Below, one piece after another: positions 42,287 through 49,453 of a stretch of DNA of 64,000 nt. Origin of the DNA: Microthrixaceae bacterium (GTDB lineage: Bacteria; Actinomycetota; Acidimicrobiia; Acidimicrobiales; Microtrichaceae); the NCBI GenBank assembly GCA_023957995.1, contig JAMLGK010000004.1, positions 124,001-188,000 of the forward strand, given 5' to 3'. The notes under the pieces are model-generated. The model saw only the letters and a program-made list of their open reading frames with translations. It had not been told where the DNA came from and did not search any database. The stretch's first letter is position 1, and every line of letters starts with the position of its first letter. The position numbers were made by a program, and so were the translations under genes.

Positions 42287-42355
42287 GGTCGATCCGGGAC
42301 CGGGCGAGCGGAACTGGTCCGCCACCGTTTCGCCGAAAGCGAGAGCTGAAGCTGG

Positions 42356-43168
42356 TCAGAGAGCCTGGCTGCGCAACAGCGCCGACTGGGAGGCGGTGGC
42401 GAGCAGAACTCCGGAGTCGGACCACAGATACACGGTTCCGTGGCCGAATCCGCCCGCGATTCCCTCGACCCGCACGTCCACCAGGATCCACTCCGTGTCC
42501 GCCAGGGACACGATCCGGATCGTGTTGTCGAGACTGTTGGACGGCCACCAGATGCCCTGGGACTGCGAGATCCCGAACGGGACGTAGTCGCCGAGAATCG
42601 CAAGTGACCCCCCGGAGACCGCGAGCGGTGACCCGTCCTCGTCGGGCAGACGCACCCAGAGCGCGCTGCGGCCGTCGGTCACCGGATGACCGTCCAGGTC
42701 GTCCCACTGCCGACCCTTGGCGAGGCGCATGTCGAGACGGGTCATGATCGACCGTTCGTCCTCCTCGCGAGCAGGTCGTGCAGGACAGTCGGCGGCCGCA
42801 GGTACCTCGGGGGGATCCACGTACTGGCCCGCGGCCGGATGGTCCTTGGAGCCGAGCGCTCCGTTGACGGTGAGGATCTCGCGCTCACCCACGTGGGCCA
42901 CCAGGCGGGCCTGCGTCGTGGCATGACCCTCCACCGAGATGGTCACGTCCAGGTCGACCACGTCCCCGATCATCGCGAAGCTGAGGTACTGCGCCGTCGC
43001 CCACACCAGAGGGCGTCCCGTCGTCTGCTCGAGTGCGGCCACCGCCGCACCCAGGCCGCAGCCACCGAAGAGGAACCGACCCCGGGTGGCGATCCCTTCG
43101 GTGACGGGAAGGCACCAGCGGTGTGGATTGTGTGTGGGCTCGAGCCCGAGCCAGTCGGAGGCATCCAT
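42356..43168 (-). CDS. Acyl-CoA thioesterase, double hot-dog (TesB-like)
   Basis: Hydrolyses acyl-CoA to free acid and CoA. 270 residues with two hot-dog halves: the first (about 10-120) with GRFLFGGCGLGAAVAALEQTTGRPLVWATAQYLSFAMIGD, the second (about 140-268) with ALWVRLPDEDG and SLDNTIRIVSLADTEWILVDVRVEGIAGGFGHGTVYLWSDSGVLLATASQ. That last stretch, ending a TesB-type domain with GxGxVYLWxxxGxLLATxSQ, is the clearest signature. The active-site Asp is likely the D of SLDNTIR. A TAGTTT box lies 9 nt upstream of the ATG. It probably closes a lipid degradation step together with the neighbouring F420 enzyme. Confidence 0.88.
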   Translation of the reverse strand: MDASDWLGLEPTHNPHRWCLPVTEGIATRGRFLFGGCGLGAAVAALEQTTGRPLVWATAQYLSFAMIGDVVDLDVTISVEGHATTQARLVAHVGEREILTVNGALGSKDHPAAGQYVDPPEVPAAADCPARPAREEDERSIMTRLDMRLAKGRQWDDLDGHPVTDGRSALWVRLPDEDGSPLAVSGGSLAILGDYVPFGISQSQGIWWPSNSLDNTIRIVSLADTEWILVDVRVEGIAGGFGHGTVYLWSDSGVLLATASQSALLRSQAL

Positions 43169-43315
43169 GGCCGCTCAAACTAGCTAGACGCGCCCCCGGG
43201 GCTCATGCCCGCAGACCGGGCGCCGATTCGCAGGACCGGGCACCGCACGGTCCAACTAGGGTCTCCCCCACGATTCGCACACCGTGGGATCCACGGACAG
43301 GGGGCCAGAGCGACC

Positions 43316-44713
43316 ATGACCGACCAACCCTGGATGGGTGACGCGACTTCCCTGGTGGAGGCATTCCGTGCCGGCGAGCGCTCACCGGTCGAAGAACTCG
43401 ACGCAACCCTCGCGGCGATAGACGCGAGCGGGTTGAACTGTGTCTCCTTCACCGATCCCGAGCGCGCCCGCGCCGCCGCTGGACGAGCGGATGTGTCCAA
43501 GCCCTTCGGGGGTGTCCCGTTCGGGATCAAGGAGCTGTCCAACTACGAGGGCTGGCCCTCCACCGAGGCCTCGCTGGTGTTCAGGGACCGCCTGGCCGGC
43601 TTCACCGAGACCCAGTTGCTCCGGGCGCAGAACGACGGAGGGCTGGTTCCGTTCGGGCTCACGACCGCATCGGAGTTCGGTGGGCTGAACGTCAGCGTCA
43701 CGAAGCTCAATGGGGTCACCCACAACCCCTGGCAACACGGCAGGACAGCAGGAGGTTCCTCCGGCGGAAGCGCGGCTGCGGTCGCAGGTGGTCTGTGCAC
43801 GCTGGCATCCGGGGGCGATGGCGGTGGTTCGATCAGGATTCCGGCCGGATTCTGCGGGCTGCCCGGAATGAAGGGTACGGCCGGGCGGATTCCGCGTGGG
43901 CCCCACACGAGCATCCACCCCATGACCGTCGTCACCGGGGTGATGGCCCGCTCGATCCGCGACATAGCGCGCTACTACGACGTCACCTGCGGCTATGACC
44001 CCCGGGACCCGTACTCGCTGCCCCGCCACGATCGATGGGAGGCGGAGCTCGGAACGTTCCGCGACCGACTCCGGGGCAGACGGATGGCGATAGTGGTGGA
44101 TCTCGGAACCGCGGAGGTGTTGCCCGAGGTCGCCGAGGTCGTCCAGCAGGCCGCCGAGCAGCTGGCTGCCGATGCCGGACTGGAACTGGTGGAACTCGAT
44201 TTCACCGCACCCAAGCTGGGATTCGACTGGGCGATGGGCAACCTCGCCTCGTTGCGTGCCGAACTCGCGGATCACTGGCCGGACTGCGCCGAGGACCTGA
44301 CCAAGGAGATGGCCTTCGGCATGCAACTCGGCGAGGGTGAGTACGACATGGAGATGGCCGCCCGCGCCGAGGCCGCCCGTACGGCCGCCAACGAGACCCT
44401 GGCCGACGCATTCGAGTCGGTGGACTTCCTGGTCTCCGCCACCAACCCCGACGTGGCGTTTCCCGCGGAGGTCGGTGCCAATACCAGGGTCGGTGACCGC
44501 AAGGTCGGCCTCGAGAACAACGGCGCCCTCACGATCCCCTACAACATCTATGGCAACCCATCCCTGTCGATCCCGATCCAGACGGTCAACGATCTGCCCG
44601 TTGGGATGCAGGTCGCGACGCGACATCACGAGGACGCCCTGCTCCTCGAACTCGGAAACATCGTGGAATCCGAGCGTCCCTGGGCCCTGACGGCCCCGTT
44701 GGCTCCCTGCTGA
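43316..44713 (+). CDS. Amidase (amidase signature family)
   Basis: 465 residues from ATG 43316. Seen: the catalytic Lys in FGIKELSNYEGWPS, the Gly/Ser signature GRTAGGSSGGSAAAVAGGL with the cis-Ser, and the nucleophile Ser in GGDGGGSIRIPAGFCGLPGMKGT. These form the Ser-cisSer-Lys triad of the family. It hydrolyses an amide or ester of unknown nature. A longer in-frame stretch upstream lacks similarity. The region between its stop and the 44819 gene contains a shared promoter box but no other gene. Confidence 0.93.
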   Translation: MTDQPWMGDATSLVEAFRAGERSPVEELDATLAAIDASGLNCVSFTDPERARAAAGRADVSKPFGGVPFGIKELSNYEGWPSTEASLVFRDRLAGFTETQLLRAQNDGGLVPFGLTTASEFGGLNVSVTKLNGVTHNPWQHGRTAGGSSGGSAAAVAGGLCTLASGGDGGGSIRIPAGFCGLPGMKGTAGRIPRGPHTSIHPMTVVTGVMARSIRDIARYYDVTCGYDPRDPYSLPRHDRWEAELGTFRDRLRGRRMAIVVDLGTAEVLPEVAEVVQQAAEQLAADAGLELVELDFTAPKLGFDWAMGNLASLRAELADHWPDCAEDLTKEMAFGMQLGEGEYDMEMAARAEAARTAANETLADAFESVDFLVSATNPDVAFPAEVGANTRVGDRKVGLENNGALTIPYNIYGNPSLSIPIQTVNDLPVGMQVATRHHEDALLLELGNIVESERPWALTAPLAPC

Positions 44714-44788
44714 TTCGATCCGTCCGCCCTCGACCGGGCGCCGACGGGGGTCCACCGATCCTGAGTCCGTGATCAGCCCGCGGTCCCC

Positions 44789-44811
44789 GTGTCACACCCC
44801 TGGTGGACACT
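44789..44811 (+). promoter_or_regulatory. GTGTCACAC-N8-GACACT leaderless promoter
   Basis: GTGTCACAC at 44789-44797, 8 nt, then GACACT at 44806-44811; the ATG at 44819 is 8 nt later. It is the third copy of the composite site that also precedes rmuC and the RecB-like nuclease. Confidence 0.5.
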
Positions 44812-44818
44812 GGATCAC

Positions 44819-45154
44819 ATGAAGAACCAGCTCGTTCTCATCACCGACGGAACACCCGCCGAGCACCATCAGCCGGCCCGCACCCGCGGCGGCGCATCCG
44901 CCGACCGGGGGACCAATGGTCGGCCTGCCGGGCGCGTTCGCACCAAGCCGGCTCACCACGACCCAGCACGACCGAACGCTGAACGTGCACACCGCGGCGC
45001 CAGCGCGGCGCGCCAGGCCCTCCAACAGGCCGTTCAGCGCGCGACCGCTCGCGAAGAGGCGCGCCGCGAGGCTCGAGAGGCGGCGCTCCTGGCAGCGGTG
45101 ACCCAACCCCACCTGCCCCACATCGGCGGCACCCCGGACCACCGCGCTGCATGA
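44819..45154 (+). CDS. Small Ala/Arg-rich protein with a repair-type promoter
   Basis: 111 residues. No family recognised. After MKNQLVLITDGTPAEHH comes a Gly/Arg/Pro-rich middle and then one long Ala/Arg/Glu helix (about 65-100, NAERAHRGASAARQALQQAVQ then EEARREAREAALLAA), followed by TQPHLPHIGG. Composition alone would not prove a gene in such GC-rich DNA. The argument for it is the promoter: the GTGTCACAC-N8 box found before two repair genes lies so that transcription would begin at its ATG. It may be a small damage-induced helical protein (inference). Confidence 0.5.
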   Translation: MKNQLVLITDGTPAEHHQPARTRGGASADRGTNGRPAGRVRTKPAHHDPARPNAERAHRGASAARQALQQAVQRATAREEARREAREAALLAAVTQPHLPHIGGTPDHRAA

Positions 45155-45208
45155 TCACGACGGCCCGATGATCACGACGGCCCGGTGACCGGGTTCCCCG
45201 GCCCGGTC
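45155..45208. repeat. Short direct repeat and hairpin between the 44819 ORF and the nuclease gene
   Basis: GATCACGACGGCCCG occurs twice in tandem starting around 45150 (17-bp period). Just after, GACCGGG at 45187-45193 pairs with CCCGGTC at 45202-45208. The hairpin has no U-tract, so it is a weak terminator candidate. Confidence 0.4.
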
Positions 45209-45229
45209 CCAGCAGCCGCTGTTCGTTCC

Positions 45230-45235
45230 TAGACT
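45230..45235 (+). promoter_or_regulatory. -10-like TAGACT for a leaderless mRNA
   Basis: TAGACT ends 7 nt before the ATG at 45242. Confidence 0.5.
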
Positions 45236-45241
45236 GGGCCC

Positions 45242-45865
45242 ATGCACGGCGGTTCGCCTCCTCCGGGTGGCGATCGCAGCCCCCACAACCGTTCGCCACA
45301 CAGCCGTTCGCCACACAGCCGTTCGCCACACAGCCTGCGGCGCACCACGTCCGCGGCACTCACGATCTGGCTCGTCAGCCTCGTTGCGCTGGCCTGCGGC
45401 TACAACGGCGGCGAGGCGGCGCAGGGCCTCCCCGGAGAACCCAACGCCACGGTGCAACGGGTGGTCGACGGCGACACGATCGTGGTCGAGACCGGCGGAG
45501 TCGACGAACGGATACGCCTCATCGGGATCGACACACCGGAGTCCGTCAAGCCCGGAACAGAGGTCGAGTGCTTCGGAAAGGAAGCCTCCGAGCACACCGC
45601 AGACCTGTTGCCCGAAGGCACCGAGGTCGTGCTCGAACGCGACGTCGAGGCCCGAGACCGCTACGACCGTCTACTCGCCTACGTGTACCGGGCAGCAGAC
45701 GGCCTGTTCGTGAACCTGGCGATCGTCGAGGAGGGGTTCGGCCAACCGGCCACCTACCCCCCGAACGTGGCACACACCGAGGAGTTCGTCCGTGCTGGCC
45801 GCACCGCGCGGGATCAGGACCGGGGTCTTTGGGGTAGCTGTGGTGGCGACGACCTCTACGGTTGA
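45242..45865 (+). CDS. Thermonuclease family protein (SNase domain), membrane-anchored or secreted
   Basis: 207 residues. The N-terminal basic region with tandem (S/N)RSPH repeats is followed by one hydrophobic helix (about 42-57, ending LVALACG, which could be a weak lipobox). Then comes a staphylococcal-nuclease domain: RVVDGDTIVV, RLIGIDTPE, and ERDVEARDRYDRLLAYVY with the catalytic Arg/Glu/Asp pattern, then GLFVNLAIVEEGFG. It degrades nucleic acid outside the membrane. The SPHSR-type repeat sits before the helix, on the cytoplasmic side if the helix is a signal anchor. A YdjC-like gene converges on it 16 bp away. Confidence 0.9.
   Translation: MHGGSPPPGGDRSPHNRSPHSRSPHSRSPHSLRRTTSAALTIWLVSLVALACGYNGGEAAQGLPGEPNATVQRVVDGDTIVVETGGVDERIRLIGIDTPESVKPGTEVECFGKEASEHTADLLPEGTEVVLERDVEARDRYDRLLAYVYRAADGLFVNLAIVEEGFGQPATYPPNVAHTEEFVRAGRTARDQDRGLWGSCGGDDLYG
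45290..45334 (+). repeat. 15-bp in-frame tandem repeat in the thermonuclease gene
   Basis: Three perfect copies of CGTTCGCCACACAGC at 45290-45304, 45305-45319 and 45320-45334 encode repeats of Arg-Ser-Pro-His-Ser. As the period is a multiple of three, length changes keep the frame. Confidence 0.95.
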
Positions 45866-45880
45866 GGTGCCGGGCGTCGT

Positions 45881-46714
45881 TCAGCCGGAGCGCTGGGCGT
45901 CGCGGATCTCGCGCCAGCCGGTCAGCACCACTCCCGAGCGTTCGATCGCAGAGCGGAACTCCGAATCGCGGGTGAGCAGATGGTGGTCATCGACCCGACC
46001 CGCCCAGTTCGGATCGAAGGACCGCAGCTCGGAATGGTCCGTCGCCGGGTGCAGATAGACCTCGGTCACTCCCGGACGAAGATCCATCACCGCACGCTCG
46101 ACCGCTCGCCGTGAACCGACGCCGTTGACGACCACCAGGTGGTCGGGCGAGAGCACACCCTGCTCGGCGCTCAGATCTCGGAACGGGAATCCCACCCGTT
46201 CCTGGGTGGAAGCGCCGGACAGCCGGATCGGAAGCCCGAAATCGACCGCCAGGTCGAGATAGACGTCGAAGAACTCGGGGCGGAGTTGAAGGGTGCCCAT
46301 GTGGGAGTCCAGGTGGGTCACGTCGAAGCCCCAGAGGATGGCCCGCTCCAGCTGTGCACGGAGTTCCCGCCGGACCTCGTCCAGGTCGGCGTGCTCCCAG
46401 GAATCGGCCACGGTGGGCGGGAACCCGCCGTCCCCGCCGAACAACGACGGCGAGCGCGTGCACGGCCCCCAGCGGTAGAGCTCGAACTCGGCGGTGAGCG
46501 TGAGGTGCACACCCACGTCCTCACCGCGGTACCGCGCAGCTGCCTCACGTGCCCAGGGACACGGAACCATCAACGAGGCAGACGTGCCCAGACCATCCCT
46601 CAGCGATTCGTAGACGCCCTCGTTGGCCGAGTGGCACATGCCCAGATCGTCGCAGTTGACGATGAGCACGCGGGTGTCGGCTCCATGGCCCAGGCGTTCA
46701 GCGAGCGTGGTCAC
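45881..46714 (-). CDS. ChbG/YdjC-like carbohydrate deacetylase
   Basis: 277 residues starting at GTG 46712-46714. TIM-barrel deacetylase family acting on acetylated oligosaccharides or hopanoid sugars. Seen: metal-binding NCDDLGMCHSANEGV (Asp pair), GVHLTLTAEF, and THLDSHMGTLQL with the His ligands; STQERVGFPFR and EVYLHPATDHSELRS close the active site. A TAGCGT box ends 7 nt before the GTG. It runs in the same direction as the mca gene 4 bp upstream of its start, so the two lie back to back on the minus strand, but each has its own promoter-like box. Confidence 0.87.
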   Translation of the reverse strand: MTTLAERLGHGADTRVLIVNCDDLGMCHSANEGVYESLRDGLGTSASLMVPCPWAREAAARYRGEDVGVHLTLTAEFELYRWGPCTRSPSLFGGDGGFPPTVADSWEHADLDEVRRELRAQLERAILWGFDVTHLDSHMGTLQLRPEFFDVYLDLAVDFGLPIRLSGASTQERVGFPFRDLSAEQGVLSPDHLVVVNGVGSRRAVERAVMDLRPGVTEVYLHPATDHSELRSFDPNWAGRVDDHHLLTRDSEFRSAIERSGVVLTGWREIRDAQRSG

Positions 46715-46718
46715 GCCG

Positions 46719-47615
46719 TCACGCTACCGGAGCCCGACCCGCCCTCAGACCGGGCACGCCGGCGAAGAGATCATCCTCCGGTATGTGGGTCTCCACCACC
46801 GAGCGGGCAAGGATGTAGTCGTCCCAGGGGTGCACATCTCTCGCCACATCGGTGGGCAGCCCGAACCAGAACGCGCTCGTGGGATCCACCTGCGTGGCGT
46901 GCGCGCGCAGTGCCAACTCCCGCACCTCGTAGAAGTCGCCGATCGGAACCTGGGTGGTGATGCGGTCGTCCTGACCCTCGTCCTTGAAGCGTTCCTGCCA
47001 GTCCTCGCCGAAGGGCGACTCGAGTCCGAGCTCCACGAAGGTGTCGTGCAGCGCCACCATCCGCTTTCGGGACCACACCGTGTAATAGAGCTTCAGGGGC
47101 ATCCAGGGCTCGCCGGCCTCCGGATACCACTCGGGATCCGATGCCCTGTCGAACGCCGGCAGGCTGATGTCGTGCACCCTCAGGTGGTCGGGATGCGCAT
47201 AGTGGCGCTGGTCATCCCCGTAGGTCACGACCACCTGCGGACGATCGCGCCGGATGATCGCCACCAGTCGGCCTATTGCCTCGTCCAGGTCAGCGTTCCA
47301 GAAGTTGTCGCTGCGCTCGTTCTCCTCGGAATCAGGCATGCCCGAATCGTGGTACCCGAGCAGGTCCACCTTCTCGTAGCCGATGATTCCCGCAGCCTCG
47401 TCGAGCTCCTTCATCCGCACCTGGGCCAGGTTCTCGGTGACCTCCGGGGTGTCCATCGCCGGATTGAGCACCGAACCGGCCTCACCCCCGGTGCAGCACA
47501 CGAGGGTGGAGGGGATGCCCTCGGCGGCATAGCGAGCAACGGTGGAGGCCCCCTTCGAGGACTCGTCGTCGGGATGGGCGTGCACGGTCAGCAGTCGGAG
47601 CGGGGCCACATTCAT
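46719..47615 (-). CDS. mca: Mycothiol S-conjugate amidase (PIG-L family)
   Basis: 298 residues from ATG 47613-47615. Metal-dependent amidase that cleaves mycothiol adducts of toxins into a mercapturic acid and GlcN-Ins. Seen: the zinc-binding VHAHPDDESSKGASTVARYA at the N-terminus, CCTGGEAGSVLNPAM, DLLGYHDSGMPDSEENE, and HYAHPDHLRVHDIS with the third ligand. The DESSKG and LNPAM motifs favour Mca over MshB, and imply that this organism makes mycothiol. Its stop codon is 4 bp from the start of the YdjC-like gene. Confidence 0.9.
   Translation of the reverse strand: MNVAPLRLLTVHAHPDDESSKGASTVARYAAEGIPSTLVCCTGGEAGSVLNPAMDTPEVTENLAQVRMKELDEAAGIIGYEKVDLLGYHDSGMPDSEENERSDNFWNADLDEAIGRLVAIIRRDRPQVVVTYGDDQRHYAHPDHLRVHDISLPAFDRASDPEWYPEAGEPWMPLKLYYTVWSRKRMVALHDTFVELGLESPFGEDWQERFKDEGQDDRITTQVPIGDFYEVRELALRAHATQVDPTSAFWFGLPTDVARDVHPWDDYILARSVVETHIPEDDLFAGVPGLRAGRAPVA
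46721..46726 (-). promoter_or_regulatory. -10-like TAGCGT for a leaderless mRNA
   Basis: Minus-strand TAGCGT ends 7 nt before the GTG at 46714. The box lies inside the last codons of mca. Confidence 0.4.
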
Positions 47616-47680
47616 CGTCCCCCAAGCTACAACTGCCGCGGTCCGGAACAATCCTGCAGTGCATCCGACGACACAGCTTG

Positions 47681-47686
47681 TACGGT
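47681..47686 (+). promoter_or_regulatory. -10-like TACGGT for a leaderless mRNA
   Basis: TACGGT ends 8 nt before the ATG at 47694. Confidence 0.45.
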
Positions 47687-47693
47687 GAATCGG

Positions 47694-48185
47694 ATGGACC
47701 CCGTCGACGCCGCAGTCGTGTTCCTGGTTTTGGGCCTCGGCTTGTCCGCGGCAGAGATCGTGGCGCCCGGGTTGGTTCTGCTCCCATTCGGCATCGGAGC
47801 GGTGATCGCATCGCTCACCGGTTTCGTCGGCGCACCGGTGTGGCTCCAGGCCGTCATCTTCGTGGTCGCCTCGACGGCCATCTTCGTGGCTCTGCGCCCC
47901 ATCGCCAAGCGATTGAACCAATCCGACCAGGACGAAGGTGTGGGTGCGCGCAGGCTCGTCGGTGCGCGGGCACTGGTGCTCGAGGACATCCCGTCCGACG
48001 ACTCCGGAATGGTGCGCATAGACCGCGAGCAATGGCGTGCGGAGTCCCTGGACGACGCGAGGTTGCCCAAGGGCACTTCGGTCGTGGTCACAGAGGTCCG
48101 CGGCACCCGGGTCATCGTCACAGCGGAGCGCCCCGGCGAGCTGCCGACCCCCACAGAACCACCTCTTGAAGGAGAGCCCACATGA
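47694..48185 (+). CDS. NfeD family membrane protein
   Basis: 163 residues. Two or three transmembrane helices at about 5-25, 28-46 and 50-68 (the second ending AVIASLTGF) are followed by a C-terminal OB-fold domain (about 85-150) with LVGARALVLEDIPSDDSGMVRIDREQWRAES and GTSVVVTEVRGTRVIVT, the NfeD1b hallmark. NfeD partners SPFH/stomatin proteins to organise membrane microdomains. The stop overlaps the SPFH gene by 4 bp (ATGA), the classic pairing. Confidence 0.92.
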   Translation: MDPVDAAVVFLVLGLGLSAAEIVAPGLVLLPFGIGAVIASLTGFVGAPVWLQAVIFVVASTAIFVALRPIAKRLNQSDQDEGVGARRLVGARALVLEDIPSDDSGMVRIDREQWRAESLDDARLPKGTSVVVTEVRGTRVIVTAERPGELPTPTEPPLEGEPT

Positions 48186-49372
48186 GTGTCGTCGCCCTGG
48201 TGATCCTCGCGATCATCGTCCTCTTCCTGATCATCGTGGTGGGCTCCAGCGTCCGCATCGTGCGGCCCTACCAGCGGGGTCTGGTAGAGCAGCTGGGCAA
48301 GTACAAGGAGACCCACGATCCAGGTCTTCACCTGATCATTCCGTTCGTGCAGGCGATGCGCCTGGTCGACATGCGCGAACAGGTGGTCGACGTGCCACCG
48401 CAGGAGGTCATCACCTCCGACAACGTGGTGGTGGCTGTCGACGCGGTCATCTACTACGAGCCCACCGACCCCCAACGGTTGCTCTACAACGTTGCCAACT
48501 TCATCCTCGCGGTCACCAAGCTGGCCCAGACCAACCTGCGCAACGTGATCGGCGACCTGTCCCTGGACGAGGCGCTGACCAGCCGCGACAAGCTCAACCT
48601 GGAGCTCCGTCAGATCCTCGACGACGCCACCGACAAGTGGGGGGTCAAGGTCGTGCGGGTCGAGATCCAGCGCATCGATCCACCGCCGGACGTGATGTCG
48701 GCAATGCACGAGCAGATGAAGGCCGAGCGGACCCGACGGGCCCAGGTCACCACCGCTGACGGCTTCCGCGAGGCATCGATCATGAAGGCCGAGGGTGAGA
48801 AGCAGGCGGCGATCCTCACCGCCGAGGGCGTGCAGCGCTCGCAGGTGCTGGAGGCCGAGGGTCAGGCCCAGGCGGTCCGTACCCTCGCTGAAGCCGAGCG
48901 GTTCCGTGCCGAGACCACCTCGGCGGGTGAAGCCCAGGCGATCCGCAGCGTCTATGGCGCCATCCACGATGGTGACCCGACGAACGACCTGATCGCGGTG
49001 AAGTACCTCGAGACCCTTGCCGCGGTGGCCGACGGCCAGGCCACCAAGATCTACCTGCCGATGGAGTCCGGTGGCATGACCGGTGCGTTGGCCGGGGTCG
49101 CCGAGCTGTTCAAGGGAGCCGGGGATCCACCTCCGGGGTCCAAACGCAACACGAAGCGTTCCGAGATCGACGATCTGCTGACCCCTCCGGAACCACCGAA
49201 CATCACGGTGGACGTGCACGAGGACGCCGAGGCAGACATCGCCCGCACCGAAGCGGCCATCGAGAACCTCGGGGTGAAGGCACGCTCCAAGGCCGGGTGG
49301 TATCCCGACCCGGAGCAACCCTCCAAGATGCGCTGGTGGGACGGATCGGCCTGGGCCGACCCGGGCGACTGA
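48182..49372 (+). CDS. SPFH/Band 7 (stomatin-like) protein with C-terminal DUF2510 motif
   Basis: 396 residues. N-terminal transmembrane helix (about 3-24), then the SPFH domain (about 25-190) with RIVRPYQRGLVEQLGKYKETHDPGLHLIIPF and IQRIDPP, then a coiled coil rich in Glu/Ala/Lys with EGEKQAAILTAEGVQRSQVLEAEGQAQAV (assembly region). After a flexible stretch it ends in AGWYPDPEQPSKMRWWDGSAW, a DUF2510 motif common in Actinobacteria and linked to cell-surface or secretion proteins. The GAAGGAG ribosome-binding site lies within the NfeD end. The DUF2510 end is absent from most stomatins. Confidence 0.93.
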   Translation: MSVVALVILAIIVLFLIIVVGSSVRIVRPYQRGLVEQLGKYKETHDPGLHLIIPFVQAMRLVDMREQVVDVPPQEVITSDNVVVAVDAVIYYEPTDPQRLLYNVANFILAVTKLAQTNLRNVIGDLSLDEALTSRDKLNLELRQILDDATDKWGVKVVRVEIQRIDPPPDVMSAMHEQMKAERTRRAQVTTADGFREASIMKAEGEKQAAILTAEGVQRSQVLEAEGQAQAVRTLAEAERFRAETTSAGEAQAIRSVYGAIHDGDPTNDLIAVKYLETLAAVADGQATKIYLPMESGGMTGALAGVAELFKGAGDPPPGSKRNTKRSEIDDLLTPPEPPNITVDVHEDAEADIARTEAAIENLGVKARSKAGWYPDPEQPSKMRWWDGSAWADPGD

Positions 49373-49453
49373 ATCCCGACCGCATCCCGACCGAACCGCC
49401 CGGCCCCCGGCGACTGCCAGCACGGATGGGGGCGACTCAGCCGAGGTGCTCGG

